61,093 nucleotides of DNA from Sphingomonas sp. PAMC 26605 (GCF_000241485.1 NZ_JH584241.1:2977943-3039035); one strand, 5' to 3'. Counted from the stretch's first letter, positions 32,058 through 42,067 are shown. Made by a program: numbers and translations. The notes: a model not told the origin generated them from the sequence alone.

Positions 32058-33308
32058 ATGATCCTCTCCCGTTATGAACGCATGATCGCCCGGCGCTATT
32101 TGCTGCCCGGCAAGGGCGAGGGGTTCATCTTCCTCGTCGCCGGTATCAGTCTGGTCGCGGTAATGCTCGGCGTCGCCGCGCTCGTCATCGTGATGAGTGT
32201 GATGAACGGCTTCCGCGCCGAACTGTTCGACAAGATCGTCGGGCTCAACGGCCACGCCGTCGTCCAGGCTTATGGCGGCCAGATGCGCGACTGGCGTCAA
32301 GTCGTCGGGTTCGCCGATACGACCAAGGGCGTGACGAGCGCCACACCGCTGATCGAGCAGCCGCTGATGGCGACGTATAACGGCCGCGTCGAAGGCGTGC
32401 TGGTGCGCGGCATGCGCGTGTCCGACATCCGCTCGAACAAGACGATCGGCAGCAAGGTGGTGATGGGTTCGCTGTCGTCGCTGATGCCCGGCAGCGGGCA
32501 GATCGCGATCGGATCGGGGCTCGCCGACCAATTGGGCGCGGTGGTGGGCAGCCAGATCTCGCTGATCAGCCCGCAGGGCCAGACCACGCCGTTCGGCACC
32601 GTGCCGCGGATCGTGCAATATACCGTCGGCGCGATCTTCACGATCGGCGTCTATGACTACGACAAGGCCTATATCGTCATGCCGATGGAGGATGCGCAGA
32701 CGCTCCTCATGCTCGGCGACTCGGTCAACATGGTCGAACTCCAGACCAATGATGCCGACCGGGTCGGACCGATCCTCGCGCCGCTCGCCGCGCAGGTCGG
32801 CAAGATGGGGGTGATCCAGGACTGGCGGCAGATGAACGCGCAATTGTTCGAGGCATTGGCGGTCGAGCGCGTCGCGATGTTCACCGTGCTGTCGATCATC
32901 ATCCTCGTCGCGGTGTTCAACATCCTGTCGTCGCTGATCATGCTGGTGCGCGCCAAGACACGCGACATCGCGATCTTGCGGACGATGGGGGCGAGCAGGG
33001 GCGGCATGATCCGAATCTTCATGACCGTCGGCACGACGATCGGCGCATTGGGCGTCGTCGCCGGGCTGATCCTCGGCTTCATCTTCCTCTATTTCCGCCA
33101 GAGCGTGGTCGATTTCGTCCAGCTCGTGACGGGTCAGAATCTGTGGGATCCCTCGATCCGCTTCTTGAGCGAACTGCCGTCGAAGACCGACCCGGTCGAA
33201 GTGACGGTGATCGCGCTGATGGCGCTGCTGTTCAGCTTCCTCGCCACGCTCTACCCCGCGCTCAAGGCGGCGAGCACCGACCCGGTCCAGGTTCTGCGCT
33301 ATGAATAA
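32058..33308 (+). CDS. lolC: Lipoprotein-releasing ABC transporter permease (LolC/E type)
   Basis: Membrane subunit of the complex that extracts lipoproteins from the inner membrane and hands them to LolA. Starting at [20 protein letters not shown] gives 416 residues. A first helix ([20 protein letters not shown]) is followed by a large periplasmic domain and three C-terminal helices with [20 protein letters not shown] and [20 protein letters not shown], the FtsX/MacB permease pattern. It overlaps lolD by eight bases. A single LolC/E-type permease probably acts as a homodimer, as in other bacteria lacking separate LolE. Confidence 0.95.
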   Translation: MILSRYERMIARRYLLPGKGEGFIFLVAGISLVAVMLGVAALVIVMSVMNGFRAELFDKIVGLNGHAVVQAYGGQMRDWRQVVGFADTTKGVTSATPLIEQPLMATYNGRVEGVLVRGMRVSDIRSNKTIGSKVVMGSLSSLMPGSGQIAIGSGLADQLGAVVGSQISLISPQGQTTPFGTVPRIVQYTVGAIFTIGVYDYDKAYIVMPMEDAQTLLMLGDSVNMVELQTNDADRVGPILAPLAAQVGKMGVIQDWRQMNAQLFEALAVERVAMFTVLSIIILVAVFNILSSLIMLVRAKTRDIAILRTMGASRGGMIRIFMTVGTTIGALGVVAGLILGFIFLYFRQSVVDFVQLVTGQNLWDPSIRFLSELPSKTDPVEVTVIALMALLFSFLATLYPALKAASTDPVQVLRYE

Positions 33309-33975
33309 CCCGGTTCTCGGTGTCTCGGATCTGACGCGCAGCTTCAGCCAGGGCGGCCAGACGATCGAAGTGCTGCGCGGTGTGGATCTTCAGGTCGGCG
33401 CCGGCGAGATCGTCGCCCTGCTCGGACCGTCGGGCTCGGGCAAGTCGACGCTGCTCCAGGCGGTCGGCCTGCTCGAAGGCGGCTTCGGCGGCTCGATCCT
33501 GATCGACGGCGAGGAAACCGCGCGGCTCAACGCCGACGGGCGCACGCGCGTGCGGCGCGACAAGCTCGGCTTCGTCTATCAGTTTCATCACCTGCTGCCC
33601 GATTTCAACGCGACCGAGAATGTCGTCTTGCCGCAGATGATCCGCGACAAGACCCGCGCAGAGGCCAACGACCGCGCGACGTCACTGCTCACCGCGCTCG
33701 GCCTCGGCCACCGCCTGACGCACCGCCCGAGCCAGCTTTCGGGCGGCGAGCAGCAGCGCGTCGCGGTCGCGCGCGCGCTCGCCAACCAGCCCGCGCTGGT
33801 GCTGGCGGACGAGCCGACCGGCAATCTTGACGAGGCGACCGCCGACGTGGTGCTCGCCGAATTCCTCCGGCTGGTGCGCGGCGAGGGGACAGCGGCTTTG
33901 GTCGCGACGCATAACGAGCGGATGGCGCTCAAGATGGACCGCGTGGTGCGGCTGCACGAAGGCCGGCTGGCGTGA
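33301..33975 (+). CDS. lolD: Lipoprotein-releasing ABC transporter ATPase LolD
   Basis: The ATPase that powers lipoprotein release by LolC. ABC motifs are complete: Walker [11 protein letters not shown]-loop [17 protein letters not shown], signature [15 protein letters not shown], Walker [13 protein letters not shown] and the switch histidine in VATHNERMA. The 224 residues are standard. It overlaps lolC upstream, and its stop overlaps the GTG of the acetyltransferase gene. Confidence 0.97.
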   Translation: MNNPVLGVSDLTRSFSQGGQTIEVLRGVDLQVGAGEIVALLGPSGSGKSTLLQAVGLLEGGFGGSILIDGEETARLNADGRTRVRRDKLGFVYQFHHLLPDFNATENVVLPQMIRDKTRAEANDRATSLLTALGLGHRLTHRPSQLSGGEQQRVAVARALANQPALVLADEPTGNLDEATADVVLAEFLRLVRGEGTAALVATHNERMALKMDRVVRLHEGRLA

Positions 33976-34571
33976 GCTGGACCAAGGCGCCGACGATGGT
34001 CGGGCGGCACGTCACGCTCCGCCCGACCCAGCCCGAGGACCGCGACGCGATCGTCGCAGCGGCGGCAGATGGCAATATCAGCGAACTGTTCTTCACCAAC
34101 GTCTCGACGCTGACCGATCCCGAAGCCTTCATGGCGGTGTTGTTCAAGGAACGCGATTTCGGCCGCGCGATGCCATTTACCGTCTGCACCCCCGATGGCC
34201 GCGTCGTCGGCCTGACGCGCTACATGCGGATGAGCGCCGGCCATAAGCGGCTCGAGATCGGCGGGACCTTCTATGCCAAGTCGGTCCAGCGCAGCGGCGT
34301 CAACACCGAAGCCAAGCTGCTGTTGTTGCGCCATGCCTTCGAGGTGCTCGGCTGCAACGTCGTGCAGATCCGCACCGACTGGTTCAACAAACGCTCGCAG
34401 GCCGCGATCGAACGGCTCGGCGCCAAGCGCGACGGCATCCTTCGCAACCATCAGGTGTTGGATGGCCGGGTGCGCGATCTTGTGGTCTATTCGATCATCG
34501 CCAGCGAATGGGCCGGGGTCGAGCGCAATCTGCGCTTCCTGCTCGCGCGCAACGAAGGGAAACCGGCATGA
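33972..34571 (+). CDS. GNAT-family N-acetyltransferase, RimJ/RimL-like
   Basis: A 199-residue acetyltransferase of the RimL type. The pattern [38 protein letters not shown] and [20 protein letters not shown] with [20 protein letters not shown] fits the acetyl-CoA binding fold, though the substrate (ribosomal protein terminus or small molecule) cannot be told. The start is GTG, sharing bases with the lolD stop, and its own stop overlaps the next ATG, so translation should be coupled across the four genes lolC to gpx. Confidence 0.9.
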   Translation: MSWTKAPTMVGRHVTLRPTQPEDRDAIVAAAADGNISELFFTNVSTLTDPEAFMAVLFKERDFGRAMPFTVCTPDGRVVGLTRYMRMSAGHKRLEIGGTFYAKSVQRSGVNTEAKLLLLRHAFEVLGCNVVQIRTDWFNKRSQAAIERLGAKRDGILRNHQVLDGRVRDLVVYSIIASEWAGVERNLRFLLARNEGKPA

Positions 34572-35047
34572 CCGCTATCACCGACCTCACCGTCAAGGCC
34601 GCCGACGGCTCGCCGGTCGATCTTTCGACCTATGCCGGCAAGGTGCTGCTAATCGTCAACACCGCGTCGAAATGCGTCTTCACCCCGCAATATGAAGGGC
34701 TCGAGGCGCTGCATCGCAAGTTCGCCGGGCAGCCGTTCGAGGTGCTGGGCTTTCCGTGCAACCAGTTCGGCGCGCAGGAGCCGGGCGATGCGGCGGAGAT
34801 CGCCAATTTCTGCTCGCTGACCTACGACGCGACCTTCCCGGTGTTCGCCAAGATCGATGTCAATGGATCGAACGCCGATCCGCTGTTCACCGAACTCAAG
34901 AAGCAGGCGCCGGGGCTGCTCGGCTTGCAAGCGATCAAGTGGAACTTTACCAAGTTCCTCGTCGGCAAGGACGGACGCGTGGTCGAGCGCTATGCGCCGA
35001 CGACCAAGCCCGCCGATATCGAAGCCGATATCGCCAAGCTGCTCTAG
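34568..35047 (+). CDS. Glutathione peroxidase-like thiol peroxidase
   Basis: A 159-residue peroxidase of the GPx family that reduces hydroperoxides with thioredoxin or glutathione. The start [20 protein letters not shown] overlaps the previous stop by four bases. The peroxidatic cysteine is Cys36 in VNTASKCVFTPQY (Cys rather than selenocysteine). The tetrad continues with Gln in GFPCNQFGAQEPG and Trp/Asn in IKWNFTKFLVGKDG. A second cysteine in NFCSLTYD could act in resolution, which favours thioredoxin dependence. Confidence 0.94.
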   Translation: MTAITDLTVKAADGSPVDLSTYAGKVLLIVNTASKCVFTPQYEGLEALHRKFAGQPFEVLGFPCNQFGAQEPGDAAEIANFCSLTYDATFPVFAKIDVNGSNADPLFTELKKQAPGLLGLQAIKWNFTKFLVGKDGRVVERYAPTTKPADIEADIAKLL

Positions 35048-35053
35048 CGCAGT

Positions 35054-36049
35054 TTACACGTCCTGCGCGCTGTCGCCGCCGGTGACCTCGAAATTGGCGC
35101 CGCTGCACAGCGCCGACGCGTCGGACGCCAGGAACACCGCCATCGGCGAGACGTCCTCCGGTCGCAGCCAGGCAACGCGCAGCGGAACGCGCGGCGCGCG
35201 GTTGGCCCAGGTCTCGGCTTCGCTCGGGTTCTTCGGCGGATTGTCCTGCGTTTCGCCGATGACATGGCTCCAGCGCGCCGGGTAGCGCGTCAGCGCGGTG
35301 TCGATCAGGCCGGGCAGGATGCAGTTGACGGTGACCTTGTGCTTACCGAATTCCTCGGCGGCGGATTTCATGAGCCCGATAATCGCATGCTTCGACGCCG
35401 AATACGACGCGGCGCCGGCGGTGCCGTGCTTGCCCTGCATCGACGAGATCAGGATGATCCGGCCGCTCTTCTGCGCGCAGAGCGTCGGCGCGAAGGCGCG
35501 GACGGTGTTGGCGGTGCCGTTCACGTTGTTGTCGATCACGTCGTACCAGTCGGCATCCTCCATCTCGAGCAGATCCTTCCAGCGCTGGATCGCGGCGTCG
35601 GCGACGACCACGTCGATCCGCCCGAGTTCCTTCAGCACGCGGTCGTGCGCCGCGCGGAGCTGCGCGATCTTGCGGATATCGCCCTTGATCGCGAGGCATT
35701 TGCGGCCGAGCGCCTCGATTTGGCGCTTGGTCTCGGCGAGGTCGGCCGGGGTCGCGGGCGTGGCGTTCGACGCGGTCGAGACGAAACCCGCGATATCGAA
35801 GATCGCGACGTCGGCGCCGTTGGCGGCGAGTTCGACCGCGATCGCGCGACCGATGCCGCGCGCGGCCCCGGTGACGAACGCGACCTTGCCCGTCAGCGCC
35901 GAATCGCGCCCGGCGGTGATCGGCCCGGCGGTGGTTGGCGGGGCGGGGGCCTGCGCATTCGCCGCAGCGCCCGCCGCCAACGCCCCGATCGCGCCCGCGC
36001 CGATCATCACGGTGCGGCGATCGGGTCGGCCTTCGTTGCCTTTATCCAT
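35054..36049 (-). CDS. Short-chain dehydrogenase/reductase with Tat-like signal
   Basis: A 331-residue SDR starting MDKGNEGRPDRRTVMIGAGA. The N-terminus RRTVMIGAGAIGALAAGAAA followed by NAQAP looks like a twin-arginine export signal. The SDR core shows VAFVTGAARGIGRAIAVELA (cofactor loop), ADAAIQRW, catalytic serine in LISSMQGK, and YSASKHAIIG (Tyr-x3-Lys). The C-terminal region has an insert around VIGETQDNPPKNPSEAETWA, typical of mycofactocin-type or carveol-like SDRs. Substrate unknown. It is convergent with gpx. Confidence 0.9.
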   Translation of the reverse strand: MDKGNEGRPDRRTVMIGAGAIGALAAGAAANAQAPAPPTTAGPITAGRDSALTGKVAFVTGAARGIGRAIAVELAANGADVAIFDIAGFVSTASNATPATPADLAETKRQIEALGRKCLAIKGDIRKIAQLRAAHDRVLKELGRIDVVVADAAIQRWKDLLEMEDADWYDVIDNNVNGTANTVRAFAPTLCAQKSGRIILISSMQGKHGTAGAASYSASKHAIIGLMKSAAEEFGKHKVTVNCILPGLIDTALTRYPARWSHVIGETQDNPPKNPSEAETWANRAPRVPLRVAWLRPEDVSPMAVFLASDASALCSGANFEVTGGDSAQDV

Positions 36050-36279
36050 GAAATCAGATCCTTGGTCGCTCACGACGTCAACCGTGCGGCGGCGGCAAAG
36101 GTTGCGGCGCGAAGGGGAGATGACACGAATTTCATCCTCCACTCGCCTTAGCCTGCCGGAGCCGGACGATGGCGGCCACGGATCGGCGATGCCGGACAGG
36201 TTGCAGATTTGCGACAGGCCCCCGCTGGGGCTGCGATCCGACAGTTCCCCGAATCGCTTCGCATCCCCATAATGGAGCG

Positions 36280-39200
36280 ATGTCGCATTCCGGTTTCGTC
36301 CCTCTTCGTATCTTCTCCTCCTTCACCATGCTCGACGGCGCGATCGAGCCGAAAGCCATCGCCAAGCGCGCGCAGGAACTCGGCTTCCCCGCCGCCGCGC
36401 TGACCGATCGCAACGGCCTCTACGCCGCGATGGCCTATTCCGACGCCGCGCGCGCCGCGGGCGTCCAGCCGATCATCGGTGCGATGCTCGGCGTGTGTCG
36501 CCCGGGGATGCCGGAGGGCATGACGCCGGTGCTCGACTGGATCGCGCTCTATGCGCAGGACGAGGTCGGCTATCGGAACCTGTGCGTGCTCGTCTCGCAG
36601 GCGCATCTGGATCGCCCGCTCGAGCTCAACGCGCATGTCGATTTTGCGGCGCTCGAGGGGCGGACCGACGGCCTGATCGCGCTGACTGCGGGCCGCGAGG
36701 GTGGGCTGGCCAAGCTGTTCGCCGAAGACCAGCCCGATCGCGCGCGGGCGTATTGCGAACGCCTCGAGGCGCTGTTTCCCGACCGGCTCTATATCGAGCT
36801 GACTCGGCGCGGCGACGAGATCGAGACCAAGGCCGAGGGCCCGCTGATCGACCTGGCGTATGACCGCGACCTGCCGATCGTCGCGACCAACCCGTGCTGC
36901 TTCGCCGAACCCGGGTTCAGCGAAGCGCACGACATCCTGCTGTGCATCGCCAGCTCGACCTATATCGCGAGCGAAGACCGCGTGCGCAGCTCGCCCGATG
37001 CGTGGATGAAGCCCGCCAAGGACATGCGCGAACTGTTTGCCGATCTGCCCGAGGCGATCGCCAATACGCTGGTGGTCGCGCAGCGCTGCGGCGTCGCCGC
37101 GCCGAAACGCAAACCGATCCTGCCGAGTCTGGCGGGTGATCCGACGGCGGAAGCGGCGAAGCTGCGCGCGGATGCGCATGCGGGGTTGGAGCGGCGGCTG
37201 GACCGGATCGCGGAACTCGCCGTTTCTGCTCCCCTCCCGCTTGCGGGAGGGGCCGGGGGTGGGCGCCCGACCTCCACCAGCGGTACGACAGCCGGAGAGC
37301 GCGAGCCCACCCCCAACCCCTCCCGCAAGCGGGAGGGGGGTGAAGAAGGGAATAGCGACTGGCGCGCCGCCTACCGCACCCGGCTCGACTTCGAGCTCGA
37401 CGTCATCATCCAGATGGGCTTCCCCGGCTACTTCCTGATCGTCGCCGACTTCATCAAATGGGCGAAGGACCACGACATTCCGGTCGGTCCGGGGCGTGGT
37501 TCGGGCGCAGGCTCGGTCGTCGCCTGGGCGCTCACCATCACCGATCTCGATCCGATCAAGCTCGGCCTGCTGTTCGAGCGCTTCCTCAACCCCGAACGCG
37601 TGTCGATGCCCGACTTCGACATCGACTTCTGCGAAACCCGCCGCGGCGAGGTGATCCGCTACGTCCAGGAGAAATATGGCCGCGACCAGGTCGCGCAGAT
37701 CATCACCTTCGGGCGCCTGAAGGCGCGCGCGGTGCTCAAGGACACCGGGCGCGTGCTGCAGATGGGCTATGGCCAGATCGACCGGCTCGCCAAGCTGATC
37801 CCGAACTTGCCTGCCGACCCCTGGACCCTGAAGCGCGCGCTCGACGGTGTCGTGGAGCTTCACGCCGAGTACAAGTCGGACAGCAACGTCCGCCATCTGC
37901 TAGATCTCGCGATGCAGCTCGAAGGGCTCCCGCGGCACAGCTCGACGCACGCCGCGGGCGTGGTGATCGGCGACCGGCCGCTCGCCGATCTCGTGCCGCT
38001 CTACCGCGATCCGCGCTCGGACATGCCCGTCACCCAGTTCGACATGAAATATGTCGAGGGTGCGGGCCTCGTGAAGTTCGACTTTCTCGGCCTCAAGACG
38101 CTGTCGGTGCTCAAGAAGGCGATCGACCTGCTCGCGGCGCGCGGCGTGGTGCTCGATCTCGATGCGCTCGAATGGGATGACGAGGGCGTCTACAAGCTGC
38201 TCCAGAAGGGCGACACGGTCGGCGTGTTCCAGCTCGAATCCGAGGGGATGCGGCGCACGCTGTCCGCCGTCCGCCCGTCGAACTTCGGCGACATCATCGC
38301 GCTCGTCTCGCTCTATCGCCCGGGCCCGATGGACAACATCCCGATGTTCGGCCGCCGCAAGAACGGGCTCGAACCGATCGAATATCCGCATCCGCTGCTC
38401 GAGGGGATCCTGTCAGAGACCTACGGCATCTTCGTCTACCAGGAACAGGTGATGCAGGCCGCGCAGACTCTGGCGGGCTATTCGCTCGGCCAGGCCGACA
38501 TGCTGCGCCGCGCGATGGGCAAGAAGAACCAGGCCGAGATGGACGCGCAAAGAGCCCATTTCGCCGAAGGGTGTCTGACGATCAACGGCATCAACGCCGC
38601 GAAGGCGAACGAGCTGTTCGACTTGATCGACAAGTTCGCCGGCTACGGCTTCAACAAGTCGCACGCCGCCGCCTATGCGCTGCTGTCGTACCAGACGGCG
38701 TGGTTGAAAGCGCATCACCCGCACGAATTCTTCGCGGCCTCGATGTGCTTCGATCTCACGCTGACCGACAAGCTCAGCATCTTCGTCGACGACATGCGGC
38801 GGCTTGGCGTCAAATTGCTGCCGCCATGCATCGTGCGCAGCGAGGCCGACTTTACCGTCGAGGATAGCGGCGACGGGCTGGCGGTGCGCTATGCGCTCGC
38901 AGCGTTGAAATCGGTCGGCGAGGGGGCGATGGAAAAGGTCGTCGCTGAGCGCGATGCGAACGGCCGGTTCGAGTCGATCGACGACGTCGCCCGCCGGATC
39001 GATCCGCGCGTGATGAACAAGCGCCAGCTCGAGACGCTCGCCGCGGCGGGCGCGTTCGACGGGCTCAACGACAATCGCGCGGGCATCCTCGCCTGCGCCG
39101 AGACGATCCTCGCCACCGCCGCGCGGATCCACGAGCAGAAGACCAGCGGGCAGGGCGGTCTGTTCGGCACTGCGGAAGCCTCCGAGCCGCCGATCAAGCT

Positions 39201-39894
39201 GCCGCTCTCGGCGCGCTGGACGCTGGCGCAGCGGATGGACCAGGAGCGCGAGGCGTTCGGCTTCTATTTCTCGGCGCATCCGGTCGATCGTCACAGCCAT
39301 CTCGCCAAGATGCACGGCGCGCGCAGCTTCGCGACCTTGGGCGAGCTCAACATCCCCGACGACGGCACGCGCACCGGCGCAACGATGGCGGCTTTGGTCG
39401 AGGATGCGCGCTGGCGCACCTCGGCGCGCGGGAAACGCTATCTGATGGCGACGCTGTCCGATCCGTCGGGGCAGTTCGTCGCGACCTGTTTCGACGATTC
39501 GGTCGCCGCCAATCTCGAGGAAGCGGCGCGCAACGGCGGGTGTGGCCTCGTGACGGTCGAGCTCGACCGCCGACCCGGCGAGGAAACGCCGCGCGTCTCG
39601 GTCAAGCGGATCCAGCCGTTCGAGGAGCTCGCCAATGACGCGCGCTTCAGCCTCGATCTGACGATCGATACGCCCGCCGGCATGGCGTCGCTCGCCGCGC
39701 TGCTCGGCGATGCGCGCGGCGCGCGCGGCGAAGTGTGGGCGACGGTCGCGGTTCCGGGCGGCAATACCGCGCGCGTCCTGCTCGGGCGCGACTTCCTGCT
39801 CGACGGCGAGCTTGTCGGGCGGATCGAAGCGCTGCAGGATGTCGGCAATGTGGTGCTGCGCACCGGCGGCGCGCAGCTGTCGCTGGTGGGGTAG
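36280..39894 (+). CDS. dnaE: DNA polymerase III subunit alpha with in-frame palindromic repeat
   Basis: The replicative polymerase subunit. Starting at MSHSGFVPLRIFSSFTMLDG (1204 residues), the N-terminal PHP domain lacks the usual HxH pair (FVPLRIFSS), so PHP metal chemistry is probably lost. The palm motifs are VGPGRGSGAGSVVAWAL and MPDFDIDFCETRRGEVIRYV (catalytic DxD), then RHSSTHAAGVVIGD and the fingers/tau-binding regions. At about residues 318-353, between the PHP and palm domains, a palindromic repeat is translated in frame (PLPLAGGAGG and PTPNPSRKREG), after which conserved sequence resumes at YRTRLDFELDVIIQMGFPGY. The extra length relative to typical DnaE is in line with this insert. 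Confidence 0.97.
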   Translation: MSHSGFVPLRIFSSFTMLDGAIEPKAIAKRAQELGFPAAALTDRNGLYAAMAYSDAARAAGVQPIIGAMLGVCRPGMPEGMTPVLDWIALYAQDEVGYRNLCVLVSQAHLDRPLELNAHVDFAALEGRTDGLIALTAGREGGLAKLFAEDQPDRARAYCERLEALFPDRLYIELTRRGDEIETKAEGPLIDLAYDRDLPIVATNPCCFAEPGFSEAHDILLCIASSTYIASEDRVRSSPDAWMKPAKDMRELFADLPEAIANTLVVAQRCGVAAPKRKPILPSLAGDPTAEAAKLRADAHAGLERRLDRIAELAVSAPLPLAGGAGGGRPTSTSGTTAGEREPTPNPSRKREGGEEGNSDWRAAYRTRLDFELDVIIQMGFPGYFLIVADFIKWAKDHDIPVGPGRGSGAGSVVAWALTITDLDPIKLGLLFERFLNPERVSMPDFDIDFCETRRGEVIRYVQEKYGRDQVAQIITFGRLKARAVLKDTGRVLQMGYGQIDRLAKLIPNLPADPWTLKRALDGVVELHAEYKSDSNVRHLLDLAMQLEGLPRHSSTHAAGVVIGDRPLADLVPLYRDPRSDMPVTQFDMKYVEGAGLVKFDFLGLKTLSVLKKAIDLLAARGVVLDLDALEWDDEGVYKLLQKGDTVGVFQLESEGMRRTLSAVRPSNFGDIIALVSLYRPGPMDNIPMFGRRKNGLEPIEYPHPLLEGILSETYGIFVYQEQVMQAAQTLAGYSLGQADMLRRAMGKKNQAEMDAQRAHFAEGCLTINGINAAKANELFDLIDKFAGYGFNKSHAAAYALLSYQTAWLKAHHPHEFFAASMCFDLTLTDKLSIFVDDMRRLGVKLLPPCIVRSEADFTVEDSGDGLAVRYALAALKSVGEGAMEKVVAERDANGRFESIDDVARRIDPRVMNKRQLETLAAAGAFDGLNDNRAGILACAETILATAARIHEQKTSGQGGLFGTAEASEPPIKLPLSARWTLAQRMDQEREAFGFYFSAHPVDRHSHLAKMHGARSFATLGELNIPDDGTRTGATMAALVEDARWRTSARGKRYLMATLSDPSGQFVATCFDDSVAANLEEAARNGGCGLVTVELDRRPGEETPRVSVKRIQPFEELANDARFSLDLTIDTPAGMASLAALLGDARGARGEVWATVAVPGGNTARVLLGRDFLLDGELVGRIEALQDVGNVVLRTGGAQLSLVG
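37231..37338. repeat. Paired palindromic element inside dnaE
   Basis: The left arm CCCCTCCCGCTTGCGGGAGG and the right arm CCTCCCGCAAGCGGGAGGGG are inverted copies, with inner blocks GGGGGTGGGC and GCCCACCCCC. The 108-base length is a multiple of three and no stop arises in the dnaE frame. The same arms occur between genes at 39904-40019. Confidence 0.92.
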
Positions 39895-39903
39895 GCTGAC
39901 TTG

Positions 39904-40019
39904 CTCCCCTCCCGCTTGCGGGAGGGGTTGGGGGTGGGCTCGCGCTCCATTGCATAAGATACCGCTTGAGATTGGCGTCGAGCCCACCCCTCGATCCCCT
40001 CCCGCAAGCGGGAGGGGAG
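39904..40019. repeat. Paired palindromic element between dnaE and the acyl-CoA ligase gene
   Basis: The left arm CTCCCCTCCCGCTTGCGGGA and the right arm TCCCGCAAGCGGGAGGGGAG are inverted copies, with GGGGGTGGGCTCG and CGAGCCCACCCC inside. This is the same family as the copy in dnaE. The right arm ends 10 bases from the ligase start codon and contributes GGGAGGGGAGG as its ribosome site. Confidence 0.92.
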
Positions 40020-40029
40020 GAAGAAGAAA

Positions 40030-41610
40030 ATGCTCGGTGGAATGCAGGATTTCGAATTGCGGGTGCCGCGGCTGCTCGATCATGCCGCGCGCGAGCATGG
40101 CCGCCGCGAGATCGTCACACGCTGGGCCGATGGCAGCGAGACGCGCAGCTCCTGGGCCGGCGTTGCCCACGACGCCAAACGTCTCGCTCAGGCGCTAGAC
40201 CGCCTCGGCATCGCCCCCGGAGACCGCGTCGCGACGCTCGGCATGAACCATGCCGCGCACCTGATTGCCTGGTACGGCACGATCGGGATGGGCGGGGTGG
40301 TCCACACGATCAACCCGCGGCTGTTCGACGAACAGCTCGTCTATATCGCCAACCATGCCGAGGACCGCGTGCTGCTCTACGACAAGCAGTTCCAGCCGCT
40401 GGTCGACCGCCTCAGGCCGCTCTGGACGAGCATCGAGCACTATATCTGCTTCGACGACGGCGCATTCGACGCGTTGCTCGACGCCGAGACCGGCGCCTAT
40501 GCCTGGGTCGAAGGCGGCGAGCGCGAGCCGTGCATGCTCTGCTATACCAGCGGCACAACGGGCAACCCCAAGGGCGTGCTCTACACGCACCGCTCGACGC
40601 TGCTCCATGCGATGCATGCCGCATCGCCCGCGGTGATGACGCTCAGCGCGCGCGAAACCGTGCTGCCGATCGTGCCCTTGTTCCACGCCGCCGCCTGGGG
40701 CCTGTGCTTCGCCGCGCCGCTCGCCGGCACCAAGCTCGTCTTCTCGGCGGTCAACGATGCCGCGGTGCTGTGCGGCCTGATGAACCGCGAGCGCGTCACG
40801 CTCGCGGGCGGCGTGCCGACCGTGTGGCTGGCGCTGTTCCAGCATATCGACGCGACCGGCGAACTTCCGCGCACGCTCGAGACGATCACCGTCGGCGGAT
40901 CGGCGGCGCCGCGCGCGATGATCGCGCGCTTCCTCGATCTGGGGATCAAGGTGATCCACCTGTGGGGGATGACCGAGACCTCGCCCGTCGCCACCGCCGC
41001 CGCGCCGCCGGCCGAGTGGGACGAGATGTCGCGCGACGACCAGCTCGACCTGCTCCAGAAACAGGGCAGCGTGCCGTTCGGGGTCGAGCTGCGCGTGCTC
41101 GACGACGATGACCGCGAGCAGCCGCGCGACGGCGTTTCTTCGGGACGGCTGCAGGTGCGCGGACCGTGGATCGTCCAGCGCTATTTCGGCGCGGAGGAAG
41201 ACACGGTCGATGCCGAAAACTGGTTCGACACGGGCGATGTCGCGGTGCTCCATCCCGACGGCACGATGCAGATCACCGATCGCGCCAAGGACGTGATCAA
41301 GTCGGGCGGCGAGTGGATCTCGTCGGTCGATCTGGAGAACGCCGCGGTCGGTTGCCCGGGCGTCGCCGAAGCCGCGGCGATCGGCATCTATCATCCGAAA
41401 TGGGACGAGCGCCCGCTGCTGGTGGTGGTGCGCAAGCCCGACAGCATGGTCGAAGCGGCCGAGATCCGCGCGCATCTCGGCGCGCATGTCGCGAAATGGT
41501 GGCTCCCCGACGAGATCGTCTTCGTCGATGACCTGCCGCACACCGCGACGGGCAAGATCCTCAAGACCGCGCTGCGCGCACGCTTCAAGGATCATGTGCT
41601 GGCGGGGTGA
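40030..41610 (+). CDS. Medium/long-chain fatty acyl-CoA ligase
   Basis: A 526-residue AMP-forming acyl-CoA synthetase resembling AlkK-type ligases. Core motifs are [19 protein letters not shown] (phosphate loop), [28 protein letters not shown] and [20 protein letters not shown], and the catalytic lysine lies in [13 protein letters not shown]. The chain length of its substrate cannot be told from sequence. The first ATG follows GGAGGAAGAAGAAA, mostly supplied by the adjacent palindromic repeat; a second ATG four codons later is an alternative. Confidence 0.93.
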   Translation: MLGGMQDFELRVPRLLDHAAREHGRREIVTRWADGSETRSSWAGVAHDAKRLAQALDRLGIAPGDRVATLGMNHAAHLIAWYGTIGMGGVVHTINPRLFDEQLVYIANHAEDRVLLYDKQFQPLVDRLRPLWTSIEHYICFDDGAFDALLDAETGAYAWVEGGEREPCMLCYTSGTTGNPKGVLYTHRSTLLHAMHAASPAVMTLSARETVLPIVPLFHAAAWGLCFAAPLAGTKLVFSAVNDAAVLCGLMNRERVTLAGGVPTVWLALFQHIDATGELPRTLETITVGGSAAPRAMIARFLDLGIKVIHLWGMTETSPVATAAAPPAEWDEMSRDDQLDLLQKQGSVPFGVELRVLDDDDREQPRDGVSSGRLQVRGPWIVQRYFGAEEDTVDAENWFDTGDVAVLHPDGTMQITDRAKDVIKSGGEWISSVDLENAAVGCPGVAEAAAIGIYHPKWDERPLLVVVRKPDSMVEAAEIRAHLGAHVAKWWLPDEIVFVDDLPHTATGKILKTALRARFKDHVLAG

Positions 41611-41646
41611 AGCTGGGCCTGCGCCCACGAGCACCCCTAACTCTCG

Positions 41647-41750
41647 CTTCCCCGGCGCAGGCCGGGGCCCAGGAGTAGAGCGAGCGAAGGCGTGCGGTGC
41701 GTTCGATGATCTCGGCCATCGCTCCTGGGCCCCGGCCTTCGCCGGGGAAG
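41647..41750. repeat. Paired palindromic element after the acyl-CoA ligase gene
   Basis: The left arm CTTCCCCGGCGCAGGCCGGG and the right arm CCCGGCCTTCGCCGGGGAAG are inverted copies, each extended inward by GCCCAGGAG/CTCCTGGGC. It lies between two convergent genes and could terminate both transcripts. Confidence 0.88.
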
Positions 41751-41773
41751 CTACAGGGTTCGAAGCGACTGCC

Positions 41774-42067
41774 CTAGCGCGCGATCTGCACCAGCTTGTC
41801 GCGCGCGGTCGCCCCGCGCACCAGCGTCAGCGCCGATTTCGGGCAACCGAGCGCTTCGGCAAGCAAGGTGAGGATCGCGTCATTCGCCTTGCCATCCTCG
41901 GGCGTGACCGTCGTGCGCACCGCGAGCACGCGCGGAGCGCCATCGGCAGGCAGCACCACCGCGTTCGCGCTCGCATTGGGCGTCGCACGCACCGCGAGCT
42001 GGCCGCGCGCGTCGACCAAAGCGAGCACCGCCGCGCGATCGGGAAGGAGGTTTCTGACGCGGCTCAT
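41774..42067 (-). CDS. DUF167 (YggU-type) protein
   Basis: A 97-residue protein of the conserved DUF167 family, whose biochemical role is not established. The core is LAVRATPNASANAVVLPADG with VRTTVTPEDGKANDAILTLL and LVRGATARDKLVQIA, the characteristic Lys-Ala-Asn-x-Ala stretch and terminal K-x2-I. Its ATG overlaps the stop of the radical SAM gene by four bases, so it is translated from the same message. Confidence 0.9.
   Translation of the reverse strand: MSRVRNLLPDRAAVLALVDARGQLAVRATPNASANAVVLPADGAPRVLAVRTTVTPEDGKANDAILTLLAEALGCPKSALTLVRGATARDKLVQIAR

Noticed and set aside
31466..32059. Open frame on the minus strand after the TonB receptor
   Set aside because: It crosses a palindromic repeat and the receptor's 3' end; the peptide is repeat-derived and no start signal is present.
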